A program made the translations under genes and the position numbers. The notes under the pieces are model-generated. The model was not told where the DNA came from. It did not search any database and saw nothing but the letters and a program-made list of their open reading frames with translations. From Anaerocolumna sp. (GTDB taxonomy: Bacteria > Bacillota > Clostridia > Lachnospirales > Lachnospiraceae): a stretch of DNA of 64,000 nt. The stretch lies in contig JARBTX010000049.1 of NCBI GenBank assembly GCA_029239975.1, positions 1 to 64,000 of the forward strand, read 5' to 3'. This document shows, piece by piece, positions 27,561 to 36,728 of this stretch (the stretch's first letter is position 1; the number at the start of each line of letters is the position of its first letter).

Positions 27561-28403
27561 TTACTTTTTAATAACGGGTATCCATATTTCGCTTTTGTAA
27601 TCAGAGGAACTTAGGTCACCATTTGAGTACCATTCTATTTCAGGTGCTTCTGCATGCTCATATCCAGATGTAGGAAACCATTCGGAAAAAATACGTCCCC
27701 ACATTTCTGCCATTGCAGTAGGCATAGGGCCTATTATCTCAAATATTGCCCATGTTAGGGATGGTATTTCAAGCTTGCACAAATTTTTGGGTGAATCATT
27801 TTCAGTTATCGTGGCAATGTAGTAATCAGTTGTATTATCTTCATACATTCCACTGTACACACCTACTAACCCGTTTCCAAGTCCAGCAATTTGTGAGAAA
27901 ATTTCTTGTGGTGTCTCGCTCCACATTCTTCCAATACTTTCACCCAACCCATTAATATGTGAAAATCTCTGTTTTATGCCTACAATGGTAAATATATTTT
28001 TTTGCTCAATTCTGTAGTTCATCTCAACCACTCCTTTTATTGATAAGGAGAATGTTACACGAGGATACGCTTTTAGCGATATACCTTTTTCTCTTGCTTT
28101 AGAGGGTGTGACTTCATGCATTGCCACAAAAGCTCGAGTAAACGAATCAGGCGAGTTATAACCATACTTCAAAGCAAGATTAATAATTTTTTCATTACTA
28201 TTTTGCAAATCAAAGGCAGCAAGCGTTAATCGGCGACGGCGTATATACTCGGATAGCGGTATGCCGATAAGAAAAGCAAACATGCGTTGAAAGTGATATT
28301 GGGAACATAATGCTATTTGGGCAACCTTTGCGTATTCAATTTCAGCATCAAGATTATCTTCAATATAATCAATCGCATTTTTCATATTCTCAAGCGTTTC
28401 CAT
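27561..28403 (-). CDS. AraC-family regulator with GyrI-like effector domain (island)
   Basis: 280 aa; AAAGGAG site before ATG. N-terminal AraC domain (AEIEYAKVAQIALCSQYHFQ; IINLALKYGYNSPDSFTRAF; HEVTPSKARE) and a C-terminal GyrI-like domain (FTIVGIKQRFSHINGLGES; EAPEIEWYSNGDLSSSDYKS; EIWIPVI). It is the only gene in the B-C unit of the island, so its own transcription unit may be autoregulated. Confidence 0.87.
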   Translation of the reverse strand: METLENMKNAIDYIEDNLDAEIEYAKVAQIALCSQYHFQRMFAFLIGIPLSEYIRRRRLTLAAFDLQNSNEKIINLALKYGYNSPDSFTRAFVAMHEVTPSKAREKGISLKAYPRVTFSLSIKGVVEMNYRIEQKNIFTIVGIKQRFSHINGLGESIGRMWSETPQEIFSQIAGLGNGLVGVYSGMYEDNTTDYYIATITENDSPKNLCKLEIPSLTWAIFEIIGPMPTAMAEMWGRIFSEWFPTSGYEHAEAPEIEWYSNGDLSSSDYKSEIWIPVIKK

Positions 28404-28640
28404 ATACTTCTCCTTTCAAGATAAGTATAATATAGGTTTTTTACTATTACCCGATAATTTTTGCAAGAATTTGTAGGTTGTTGTATTTAGAATTTAGTTT
28501 CGAAGATTATATATATTTTCTTCAGTTCGCATTTGAAAGTTTTAGCATATTTTATTACTCCAAATTAATTAGCTTAATTATACTTATCCTAATTTAGAAA
28601 GTCAATCCACTATGGACAATACATTATAGCAGTCCCCGTA
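28404..28640. other. Intergenic stretch between island AraC and att copy C
   Basis: AT-rich, containing the AraC promoter region. No gene was seen. Confidence 0.35.
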
Positions 28641-28653
28641 CGTAAAAAGATCA

Positions 28654-28835
28654 TGCACACATCCTGCACTCATGTTTTGGAGACACAAAAATAAGGAAAG
28701 CTTGAATTAACTAGCTTTCCTGATCTTTACAATGAAGCGCGTGACGGGATTTGAACAAATCCTAGCACACACAAGTACTGATAAATAAGAGGTTTGCGGC
28801 TTCTGTAATTTATCTACACACATGATTGCATACAT
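28654..28835 (+). repeat. Attachment-site copy C
   Basis: Left arm repeats TGCACACAT (28654) and TGCACTCAT (28665). Hairpin GGAAAGCT/AGCTTTCC (28695-28720). Core 28735-28756 with two differences (GCGCGTGACGGGATTTGAA). Right arm with CACACACAAGTACTGATAAAT and repeats TACACACAT (28815) and TGCATACAT (28827). The left-arm repeats match the right-arm repeats of copy B, marking B-C as one unit. Confidence 0.8.
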
Positions 28836-28877
28836 GGAAAGTGTAATTTTACACGAATTTATGATATACAATTAGTA

Positions 28878-30542
28878 TCAAGATTTTATTATAAATTTGT
28901 ACTTGTTAAATCGTGCGTATTTCTGTGTATCTGAGCCATCTGAACTTATAAAAGTAAGGTCTTTGTTACACCTATCAAAAGTATCTTCACCAAACGTTAT
29001 TGAAGGGCTTTCTATAATAACCTTGGATAATTCCTTGCATCCATCAAATGACCAATCACCTATTTCTGTAACCATGGTAGGAATTGTTATACTCGTCAAA
29101 CTAATGCAAAGCCCAAAAGCTTGTTTGCCAATATAATTAAGAGAATCTGGCAATTCTACAGTTTTTAATTCATAACAACCATAAAAGGTGCTATCATAAA
29201 TATTTATAATAGAATTGGGTAAATCGATACTTTCTAATTCGCTACATTCATAAAAAGCTCCTGCTCCTATATAAGTTACAGATTCAGGTATATTAATCTC
29301 TGTTAAATATTCACAACCATAAAAAGCTTCAGCACCAATATAAGTTATGCTCTCAGGAAGAGATACTTTAGCTAAGTTACATTTATAAAATGCTTGTTTC
29401 CCAATATATGTTATAGAATCAGGTATTACTATACTTTTCAAATTCATATTGTAGAAAGTCCCATCTTCTATACGAGTAATAGAATCGGGTATAACTATGC
29501 TAGTAATATGACTGTTATTATAACTATCAAAGTTATAGAAGTAAACCGGACCAAAAGCCCCTTTAGATATAGTGGTTACATTTTCTGGGATAATTAAATC
29601 ACCACTGCAGGTGGTTGCATCTATTAATATATCATTAATAATAACCAGAGGATTATTTTTCTGTTTCTTCTTTAACCATGCTGTATTTTTGAATGCAGCT
29701 ACATCAATTTTATTAACTGATTGAGGGATTGATATATCAGCCAAGTTAATACAGTCACAAAAAGTACCGTAATTAATTTGAGTGACAGCATTAGGTATTA
29801 CAATACTTTTCAGGCTGGTGCAAGCATAAAATGCTAATTTTCCAATTGACTTAACTGAAGCAGGTAATATAACATTTTCCAGGCTGTTACATCCTTCAAA
29901 AGCGCTTTTACCAAGGGTGGTAACTGAATTAGAAATGTTTACCTTTGACAATTTAATACATTTGTTAAAAGCACTATCTCCGAGTGTTGTTACTGTATCT
30001 GGGATAGTAATACTTGTTATACTCTTGTTGTTCTTAAAGGCTGCTTCGCCGATAAAGATTACAGAATTAGGTATTTTAATATTACCTTTACTTTTCTCTG
30101 CACTGATTAAAATATGATTTATGATAACCAAGGAACTTTCTTTTTGTTTATTTTTTAGCCATTTTGTATTATAAAAGGCAAATGCTTTTATTTTTGTGAC
30201 ATTACTAGGTATGGATATATCAACTAAATTATTACAATTATAAAATGCTTTTGAACCGATATACGTTATAGTATCTGGAATATATACTTTAGATAAAGAA
30301 ATGCAATCTAAAAAAGTAGCATACTTAATTGCAGAGATTGAATTTGGTAAAGATATACTTCTTAATTTAGTGCATTCTTGGAAAGCACCTGAACCTATGT
30401 AGGTAACTTTATCAGGTATCGTTATACTAGTTATGCTACTCCCATAGTTGGTGATTTCATAATGAAAGCCATCTTCACTATAAATCATATTGCAAAATGC
30501 TCTATCAGCTATACTAGTAACATTATTTGGAAGAGATAGATT
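28878..30542 (-). pseudogene. BspA-type leucine-rich-repeat protein, 5' end lost at att copy D
   Basis: From the first ATG (30486-30488) the frame gives 536 aa of LRR_5/BspA-type repeats. About 20 units follow the pattern SITIPDSVTxIGxxAFxxCxxL (for example ITYIGKQAFYKC). The LRR pattern continues 18 codons upstream of that ATG (SLPNNVTSIADRAF) and then meets a TGA at 30543-30545, only 13 bp from the att core. So the 5' end, which should carry a signal peptide in a secreted adhesin or cell-wall protein, has been removed at the core. No ribosome site precedes the internal ATG. Such proteins normally act at the cell surface. This copy is probably not secreted. Confidence 0.82.
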
Positions 30543-30557
30543 TCACCCTTTATCATT

Positions 30558-30579
30558 AAGCGCGAGACGGGATTCGAAC
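30558..30579 (+). repeat. Attachment-site core copy D
   Basis: Identical to the copies at 34591 and 38319 (GCGCGAGACGGGATTCGAA within it). Its left side is the truncated LRR gene rather than a hairpin. Its right side (ATATCCCCGAACACTCATAT) is only loosely like the other right arms. Between here and 30839 no gene was recognised. Confidence 0.8.
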
Positions 30580-30839
30580 ATATCCCCGAACACTCATATC
30601 CAAGAATTACTTCTTGTTTGTCAGTCTTACAATAACCCAAAGACTTTAATAAATCATTCTGAATATTATCTTCACAATAAACTTGTGACAATATCGATTT
30701 CTATTTAACTATTCCTAGCGTTTTAAGTGTAATCCGTTCTCAGCCCCTAATACAATTATAGAGATGGAATAGATTAGCTATGAATGAATATATTTTAATA
30801 AATACCCTATGATTTCTTTCTATTAAAAGAGGTTGAATC

Positions 30840-31619
30840 ATGTATATAAGAAATAAATATACAAATATGCTTATAAGACCATCTACCTTAGAGAATTACA
30901 TTATTTACTATATTTCTAAGGACAAGACCAGTCAGTTCTGGTATATCATTAATCAAGGAATCTACGATATGGCTAGTTTAGTAGGTGCTAATTATATTTG
31001 GGATACTCCTATGGAAAGATCCGTAGATAAACAAATAGAAATAATAACTAATGCCGCGAATAACGGTGCTAATGCTATGCTAATAGCGGCTCTCGATCCT
31101 GTAAACGTATCCAGTGCAATAGAATATGCAAAATCCTTAGGTGTTAAAATTATATATCTAGATACTCCAGCAGATGAAGAAGGCATTATAACACTTGCTA
31201 CTGATAATTACAGTGCTGGTGTTACTGCTGGTAAAAATATGGTTATTGAATTGGCAGCAGCTGGATATAGACAAGGTACAATAGGAATTGTTAGCGATTC
31301 TATAATGAGTACAAATACGAAAGAAAGAGTTAATGGTTTTCGTAGCGTATTAGCTACTAATAGAAATTACAAACTGCTTAATACTCAATTTGGTCCTGGC
31401 ACATCAAGTGCAGTAATAATAGCAGATAGTTATATTGCTAATAACCCGGATTTAGTTGGAATATTTGGTACCAATGAGGATACAACTATCGGTGTTGGGT
31501 ATGCAATCAGTAAAAGTAACCTTCAAATAGTTGGAATAGGATTTGATTTTCCACCTGAAAGTATACAAATTAATGTTTTTATGCTAAAACTTATAGTAAT
31601 ACAATATCCTCTGTATTAG
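30840..31619 (+). pseudogene. Truncated sugar-binding protein (Peripla_BP_4/RbsB type)
   Basis: 259 aa. Residues ~25-235 match ribose/galactose-type periplasmic-binding proteins: ISKDKTSQFWYIINQGIYDM, NGANAMLIAALDPVNVSSAI, VKIIYLDTPAD, GKNMVIELAAAG and GIFGTNEDTTIGVGYAI. There is no signal peptide or lipobox at the N-terminus. The family sequence breaks off after VGIGFDF, with a short divergent tail, where ~70 more residues are expected. Both ends therefore look cut, and it is cargo left in the D-E unit. No partner permease or ATPase is present. Confidence 0.75.
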
Positions 31620-31704
31620 CTCGATATACTAAATTGCGTATTTTCGCTAAAGCGGACGATTTTGCCATTCCTTTACTTTGCGTTCGGGTGATAGTTTTCT
31701 TTAT

Positions 31705-31767
31705 CTTATTATAGAAAAATCCTCCTAGATTAATATTTACTTTAACATTAATCCAAGAGGATTTCTC
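31705..31767 (+). terminator. Hairpin after truncated sugar-binding gene
   Basis: AAATCCTCCTAGATTAAT pairs imperfectly with ATTAATCCAAGAGGATTT across a ~12-nt loop, about 100 bp after the stop codon. Confidence 0.6.
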
Positions 31768-31800
31768 TTATAGTTTACACAAAATTGATTATAGACTCAA

Positions 31801-31890
31801 AAAATCCCTTGATAATCAAGGGATTTCGCAAGCGCGAGACAGGATTCGAATCCGCGACTCCTAGCATCGACTTTGCTTTGCCAAGTCGTA
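31801..31890 (+). repeat. Attachment-site copy E with tRNA-Gly-type terminator
   Basis: The hairpin 31801-31826 (AAATCCCTT/AAGGGATTT) is nearly the same as the one beside the tRNA-Gly fragment at 38.3 kb. The core at 31830-31851 has two differences. To the right, CCGCGACTCC and a CGACTT/AAGTCG hairpin (31868-31888) replace the tRNA body sequence, so this looks like a degenerate tRNA 3' part. Confidence 0.7.
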
Positions 31891-31935
31891 GGAAGAATGA
31901 GAATCTCGGCGTGGGGCCTCCATTCTCACTCTTCC
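31891..31935. repeat. GC-rich hairpin between att copies E and F
   Basis: GGAAGAATGAGAAT (31891-31904) pairs with ATTCTCACTCTTCC (31922-31935), one mismatch, around a GC-rich 17-nt loop. It is much richer in G+C than its surroundings. The E-F unit is under 200 bp and holds no gene. Confidence 0.55.
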
Positions 31936-31979
31936 CAGTACTCGGTCTGTGAAAGTTTAAAACTTGTTACGTACAGAAA

Positions 31980-32117
31980 AAGAAATAGTTCATCTTTTAT
32001 ATGAACTATTTCTTTTTAAGCGCGAGACGGGATTCGAATTCTACCCCATCGAAATAATGCTGATAGAAAGGGACTTTCCGGCACATCCAATTTTTATGTA
32101 CTCAAGTACGTACTCAA
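31980..32117 (+). repeat. Attachment-site copy F
   Basis: Hairpin AAGAAATAGTTCAT/ATGAACTATTTCTT (31980-32014), core 32018-32039 (one difference), then a right arm (CCCCATCGAAATAATGCTGA) ending with two direct repeats GTACTCAA (32098-32105 and 32110-32117). These repeats match the pair at 34511-34528 beside copy G. Confidence 0.82.
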
Positions 32118-32118
32118 A

Positions 32119-33414
32119 TTATCCTCTGGGTGGCTCATATTTTGTTGCATGCTCGAATTCTATATTTATACCATCTGTCCAAACCTCGGCGTACGCTTGT
32201 TTGATATAAACAGCTTTAATATCGATAATGCGCTTAGCTGAAGAAGCACTAAGTAGGAAAATCTTAATATGATAAACATTCGTTCCTTTATCTTGTGTTA
32301 AAGCAACTAGGTAAACATTGTCATTATATTTTTCAAACCATAATTGTTGAATATTATAATTGTCATTATCTAATTCAATGTTGTAAACTTTTTGTAAATC
32401 TATCGTAGATAATTTACCTTTTTCTTCTTTTTTTATAATATAGCCGAAATAACGCATTTTGTTTGGATATCCAAAATATTTACCAACCAATTCAGTAGAA
32501 TTATCATTATCAACGTCAACTTCTTGCCAATCATCTACATCCAAAAAAATGTTAACATTTTCGACCGTTTTATTATTGGATAATTTCTTTTCAATTTTGC
32601 CATTATAAATTTTACTTTTATTAAGCATCGTAAAGACACTCTTAGCATCTTATGATATCTTATTTAACAAATCATTGTAAGTGTTTCCAGAAATATATTC
32701 GGTTGATAACTGAAGACTCTCAGAGTATTTAGCAACAAATACACGCTCAACTAACTTACCTTTATCATAAGAATATATATTTATCCCATCAAAAATATTT
32801 TTGTAATAGTCCCAGCTTTCATCAATGTAGTAATTTTTATCATTATATCGGATATAACCATGTTTAGATTCAATACTAAGAAAACTGGGATATTCAGAAA
32901 ACTCATATATATCAGATTCATTCTTCTTTAAAATAGCAAAATTAACAAATCCATCAGAGCCACCTGAAGATTCATATGTTATAATATCATCATTTTTGTC
33001 ATTGTCGATGTCAACAAGAGTTATACAGCCGTTTTCATCTTAAACATTGTTTAAGTAATCTCTACCCTCATCATTAATACTTAAATCTAATAATGTGTTC
33101 TTATCAAGTTCTTTTCCAGTAGCGAGTTTGAAAAGTTCATCTTCTTTTTCGTGAGAAATATAATCTTTCACCAAATCAATTAACTCCGGTGAAGTATATT
33201 TAGGGTCTATGTTAGGTGTAGTACTTTTCTTAGCAGTATTCTTAGCCACTTCTGATGGTGATGGCGCGGTAGTAGTAGAAGTAGTAGGTGTTGGAATATT
33301 TATATCGGTGTCACTCTTTTCGCCATTTATATTTGAGCATGAATTCAACATACAAATAGTTAAAAAAATTGGAATATACTTAAATACATTAATATTTAAC
33401 TCAAATTTTTTCAT
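32119..33414 (-). pseudogene. Lipoprotein gene with two in-frame TAA codons
   Basis: One uninterrupted frame of 431 codons contains only two stops, TAA at 33040-33042 and TAA at 32650-32652, both followed by GAT. The first segment (124 aa) has a signal peptide and lipobox (CMLNSC) and a Thr/Ser/Pro linker (TPTTSTTTAPSPSE). The middle segment has a calcium-binding-like repeat (LVDIDNDKNDDIITYES). The last resembles it (QEVDVDNDNSTELVGKY), as in VCBS/FG-GAP-type secreted proteins. Each stop is one base from a sense codon, so simple nonsense decay is the likely cause. The frame ends at 32119, directly against the arm repeats of copy F, so the C-terminus may also be cut. Function unknown. Confidence 0.75.
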
Positions 33415-33530
33415 CTGTTAACCTTTCTTATGATTTAAGTCAATAATAATTCTGCTATTTATCTGATTAAATCAACAATATTACAAATTATATCATTTTT
33501 AATATGTAATTACAACATATTCCAATACCG

Positions 33531-33743
33531 GTTACACATCATTTTGCAAGACCTCTTGATAGCATCCCAAAGAGTGACCGATATTTCCGCTGGAAGGATA
33601 AAAAGGGCTTCTGGTATGACAAAGAAGCAATGAAAATCACTTCAAAGGCGTTCGGTCATAACCGAATCAGCGTTATTGCAGGGCATTACTTAAATAATGC
33701 CTCGTTTTCAAAAAACATAACAAACAAAACGAACAAGGTTTGA
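33531..33743 (+). pseudogene. C-terminal remnant of a tyrosine-recombinase-like protein
   Basis: An open plus frame without a start encodes HFARPLDSIPKSDRYFRW ... MKITSKAFGHNRISVIAGHY and stops at 33743. The GHNRxxVIAGHYL end resembles the box-II/nucleophile region of clostridial site-specific integrases; that family assignment is from memory and moderate. It runs into, and overlaps by a few bases, the next integrase frame, as if a deletion fused two recombinase genes. Confidence 0.45.
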
Positions 33744-34564
33744 AGATGATTTTTAAAGATCTCATGAAGATGGCGAAGAAGAATGGCTTTATCATCACCA
33801 ATCCGTACGACGATATTGAAGTCAATGTAAGTGGTTGCAAACCTCCGAATAATCCGAAGGATGAAAGCAGGGTCTATCTCCCCGAGGAAAAGGAAAAGCT
33901 ATTTCGACAGCTGAACATACGCTTGAAGCAGATGCCTTTTGAGACCGATTCCTATGTGGTATTTCTTCTCTTCAAGCTTGGTCTTAGGATAGGTGAGGCA
34001 GTTGCTCTGAAATGGTCGGTTATCGATTGGGAAACCAATGAAATCCATATCCATCGTATGGAAAGCCGTATGGCAGATGAGAACGGAAAGCTTAAGGTGG
34101 TTATCGTAGAGTATAAGAGGAAGAAAAGCCCAGCCGGAGACCGATATCTCCCACTAAGTACTTACGAAATCAATCTCTTTCAGACTGTGATGCGAATTAA
34201 TGAAGAAGTCGGTTATTCCGATAATGATTTTATCTTCTGTGATAAAGAAGGAAGAACTACAAGTCGTGAGGTAGACAACTGCATTCGGGCACAATGTAAA
34301 AGTGCAGGAATCGAAGAAAAATCAGCTCATGATATTCGTAGAACGGTTGCCTCTGAGATGGATAGAAGGGGCATAGATACGGAAGATATTCGTTGGTATC
34401 TTGGACACAATGATACCGACACTACCCGTTCCTACATACTGAATAACCAGGGGAAGAAAAAGACTGCGAGACGGATTATAGATTCTCTTTCAGACATGAA
34501 TGGAAGTGACGTACTCATGGGTACTCAAAACTCCAAAAATGAAAAATCGCCAGAGTCCTTTTAA
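33740..34564 (+). pseudogene. Tyrosine integrase, N-terminally truncated
   Basis: 274 aa from a TTG without a clear ribosome site. The catalytic domain is complete: Arg83 (LGLRIGEA), Lys in KRKKSPAGDRYLPL, HxxR (SAHDIRRTVAS; His197, Arg200), His223 (YLGHND) and nucleophile Tyr232 (TTRSYIL). The N-terminal arm-binding and core-binding SAM-like domains (~130 residues) are missing; only their end (IFKDLMKMAKKNGFIITNP) remains. It therefore may cleave DNA but not assemble normally. Its 3' end contains the GTACTCA arm repeats and lies ~27 bp from att core G. Such enzymes insert elements into tRNA 3' ends; the target here is tRNA-Gly. Confidence 0.85.
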
Positions 34565-34688
34565 AATAAGGACTTCTGACGAAGTTAATTAAGCGCGAGA
34601 CGGGATTCGAACCATAATCCCATCCTACAAATACTGAAAAGAAAGGGGTTCATCCACTTATGAAATATGTGCACATAATAGTGCACAT
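34511..34688 (+). repeat. Attachment-site copy G
   Basis: Left arm repeats GTACTCAT (34511) and GTACTCAA (34521) lie inside the integrase 3' end. Hairpin ATCGCCAGAGTCCTT with AAGGACTTCTGACGA (imperfect, ~34545-34582). Core 34591-34612 identical to the 38.3-kb copy. Right arm CCCATCCTACAAATACTGA ending with GTGCACAT (34669-34676) and GTGCACAT (34681-34688), the same repeat found left of copy H. Confidence 0.87.
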
Positions 34689-34744
34689 ATTTTTTACGTT
34701 AAAACGTACTATTAAATTAATATCTAATTATAATGAAAACATAT

Positions 34745-35173
34745 TTAGCTCATTCTACTTTGCTTATTTACTTTTATACCAATTATCTTCATTAAGTCCT
34801 GTAATTGCTCTTTGTTCGTAATACGGTAATTAAGCCAGCCTCCGCTTCCACAAGGATATTTGTTATCCCATACAGCTTTGGCATAAATACTTAATTCATT
34901 GTAAATCGGTTTGATTGCATCGTCTGAAATACAGATAAGTACCATAAAAGCACTAATTTCAGCAAATACGTCGCATATATGTTTGCTTTTATAACTATAC
35001 TTCATACTCCAGCCATATTTATTCCCATACGGAAAGCGAATACAACCTTTCATATCAAGTTTTTCCTTTAGATATTTGTCCAACTCTGTCCACAACTCTC
35101 CGGCATCGTCACAATAAGAAATCATTTCATCAAATGATGGTACCGTCTGCTTGTCTAACATTCTTTCATACAA
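34745..35173 (-). CDS. DUF3788 family protein
   Basis: 142 aa from a TTG at 35171-35173, preceded by AGGAGGTG; the in-frame ATGs further upstream have no such site. Family features are the N-terminal ERMLDKQTVPSFDEMISYC, the YGNKYGWSMKYSYKSKHICD block and a C-terminal YRITNKEQLQDLMKII. DUF3788 proteins are small, soluble, of unknown function and often encoded beside AraC regulators, as here: the AraC/GyrI gene ends 31 nt upstream of this start. Cargo of the G-H unit. Confidence 0.8.
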   Translation of the reverse strand: MYERMLDKQTVPSFDEMISYCDDAGELWTELDKYLKEKLDMKGCIRFPYGNKYGWSMKYSYKSKHICDVFAEISAFMVLICISDDAIKPIYNELSIYAKAVWDNKYPCGSGGWLNYRITNKEQLQDLMKIIGIKVNKQSRMS

Positions 35174-35203
35174 AGTGTTTACACCTCCTAAAACCATCAA
35201 TAG

Positions 35204-36127
35204 CTATTTCTTCTTGATTGGTAGCCAAAACCTGTATTCTGCTTGAAATTCTTCGGGATTATCTGCTAAAAACCATTCCTTATGAAAAACGTGCTCTTCT
35301 AAATAGGTGCGTTCGTTAAAATCAATGTCATAGTCCTCCATATCTAACATGCATTCATATATAGTCTGCGATGATTTCTTCATTGAAGAGCCTATATCTA
35401 TGGTTCCGTTATCGTAGAATTCGTTCAGCACCACATCTCCTACAAGAAATAACCCCTTAGGAGCATCAATTACTTTTGCACCAAACATGTCTACATCCTT
35501 ACCTTCTTCGCTATACAAAAGCATAAAAGCATTATATTCGTGGAAATCCTCTTCACTACCTGTGGGATGATGTCCGTAAGGTGCATAACCGATATACCTT
35601 CTAGCTTCATAGTCATTCAAATTTTTGACTGCCCATTCGCGCATTTTATTCCATGCTTGCTTTTCGGGCTCCTCACAATGTGCTTGAAAAGATACTGCTT
35701 TTAAGTTGTTTAGTTCTTCAATATGAACCAACGGTTTAGAGCCTATCATCATATTACCTCCGTTAATATTTATTTGGAAGGAGATTGGATGATAGGTCTT
35801 AGATATTCCTAGCTTTCGAACGACAGTTGGCGGCATACCGTGAAATACCTGAAAAGCTCTTGTAAATGCCTCTGGAGATTCATATCCGTATTTTATAGCT
35901 AAATCGACTATCTTAACATCGGTATTTTTCAAATCTTCTGCAGCAAGTGACATTTTTCTTAACCGCACATAATCCCCAATTGTCATATCTGTCATGAAAG
36001 CAAACATTCTTTGAAAGCGAGTTAAAGAGGAACAGGCAATATGGGCTACTTCATGATAGTCGATTTTGCCCTCCAAATTTAACTCTATATAATTCAAAGC
36101 ATCGTTCATCTTGCTTAGCCATTCCAT
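35204..36127 (-). CDS. AraC-family regulator with GyrI-like effector domain (island)
   Basis: 307 aa from the ATG at 36125-36127, preceded by GGAGGTGAG. N-terminal AraC domain (EVAHIACSSLTRFQRMFAFM; IVDLAIKYGYESPEAFTRAF; FHGMPPTVVRK), then a GyrI-like domain (HIEELNNLKAVSFQAHCEEP ... FQAEYRFWLPIKKK). Its N-terminus MEWLSKMNDALNYIE is the model used to choose the start of the regulator at 4662-6062. Probably one operon with the DUF3788 gene. Confidence 0.87.
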   Translation of the reverse strand: MEWLSKMNDALNYIELNLEGKIDYHEVAHIACSSLTRFQRMFAFMTDMTIGDYVRLRKMSLAAEDLKNTDVKIVDLAIKYGYESPEAFTRAFQVFHGMPPTVVRKLGISKTYHPISFQININGGNMMIGSKPLVHIEELNNLKAVSFQAHCEEPEKQAWNKMREWAVKNLNDYEARRYIGYAPYGHHPTGSEEDFHEYNAFMLLYSEEGKDVDMFGAKVIDAPKGLFLVGDVVLNEFYDNGTIDIGSSMKKSSQTIYECMLDMEDYDIDFNERTYLEEHVFHKEWFLADNPEEFQAEYRFWLPIKKK

Positions 36128-36478
36128 CACTAATCTCACCTCCAACTGCAATATAGCATAGACTCTAAGATAATACCTTGCAAAAAAAATAGTCTATTGC
36201 AAGTCTTTGTTAGTTTGTAAGTTTCTATAGCATTATATCATATTGCACAAATAAATATAGAAAATTTACCAAAAATCTATATACGACTTTCATCTAAGTG
36301 TACTTTCTGCACTTCCTAAAATGGTGTATGCTTTCTTTCTGGTAAAAATAACAATAATTCATTTATTCTTTATATAGGATTAATCATAGGAGTTTGGTGA
36401 TATACCAATCGAAGCATAAAGATATATGAAATGTATCATTTTGATATATATTCAACCTCGGAGAAGGTTATATATATA
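36128..36478. other. Intergenic stretch upstream of mobilisation region
   Basis: AT-rich. It holds the AraC promoter region near 36150-36250 and an imperfect hairpin near 36445-36478 with AACCT/AGGTT at its centre. No gene was seen. Confidence 0.4.
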
Positions 36479-36590
36479 CAACGAAGGTCCATGCTGTGCA
36501 TGGATCCTTCGTTGTTTTGATGTGCGGATGATGCAAAAGCGTCGCAGACCCCTCGGAGAGCGAGCAGGGCAGTTGAAGTTTAACTGCCCT
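36479..36590 (+). other. Candidate transfer origin (oriT): two hairpins upstream of MobV
   Basis: A near-perfect 16-bp hairpin (CAACGAAGGTCCATGC from 36479 with its complement ending 36514, one bulge) is followed by a GC-rich segment. A perfect 9-bp hairpin comes next (AGGGCAGTT 36566-36574, AACTGCCCT 36582-36590). MobV relaxases nick at hairpin-rich origins directly upstream of their gene, which starts 138 bp away. The nick site itself was not identified. Confidence 0.5.
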
Positions 36591-36728
36591 AGTGAGTTAA
36601 TACAGATGATCTGAATAAAAAAATTGAAAATCGTTTTCTGAAAAATCGTAAAAAAGTGCTCCTTTTTAAATTCGGCTATCATTTTAATTAATGAAACAGA
36701 TTAGCAAATTTTTAAGGAGGAAATATCT

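Noticed and set aside
30509-30691. Open frame crossing att core D on the minus strand
   Set aside because: It reads through the tRNA-derived core and has no family features; a chance frame.
32119-33414. Stop-codon reassignment (TAA as sense)
   Set aside because: All other genes in the window use TAA as a normal stop, and this gene lies in a decayed island. Nonsense mutation is simpler.
36452-36682. Open frames on both strands over the candidate oriT
   Set aside because: They span the two hairpins, mirror each other and have no ribosome site; treated as non-coding.
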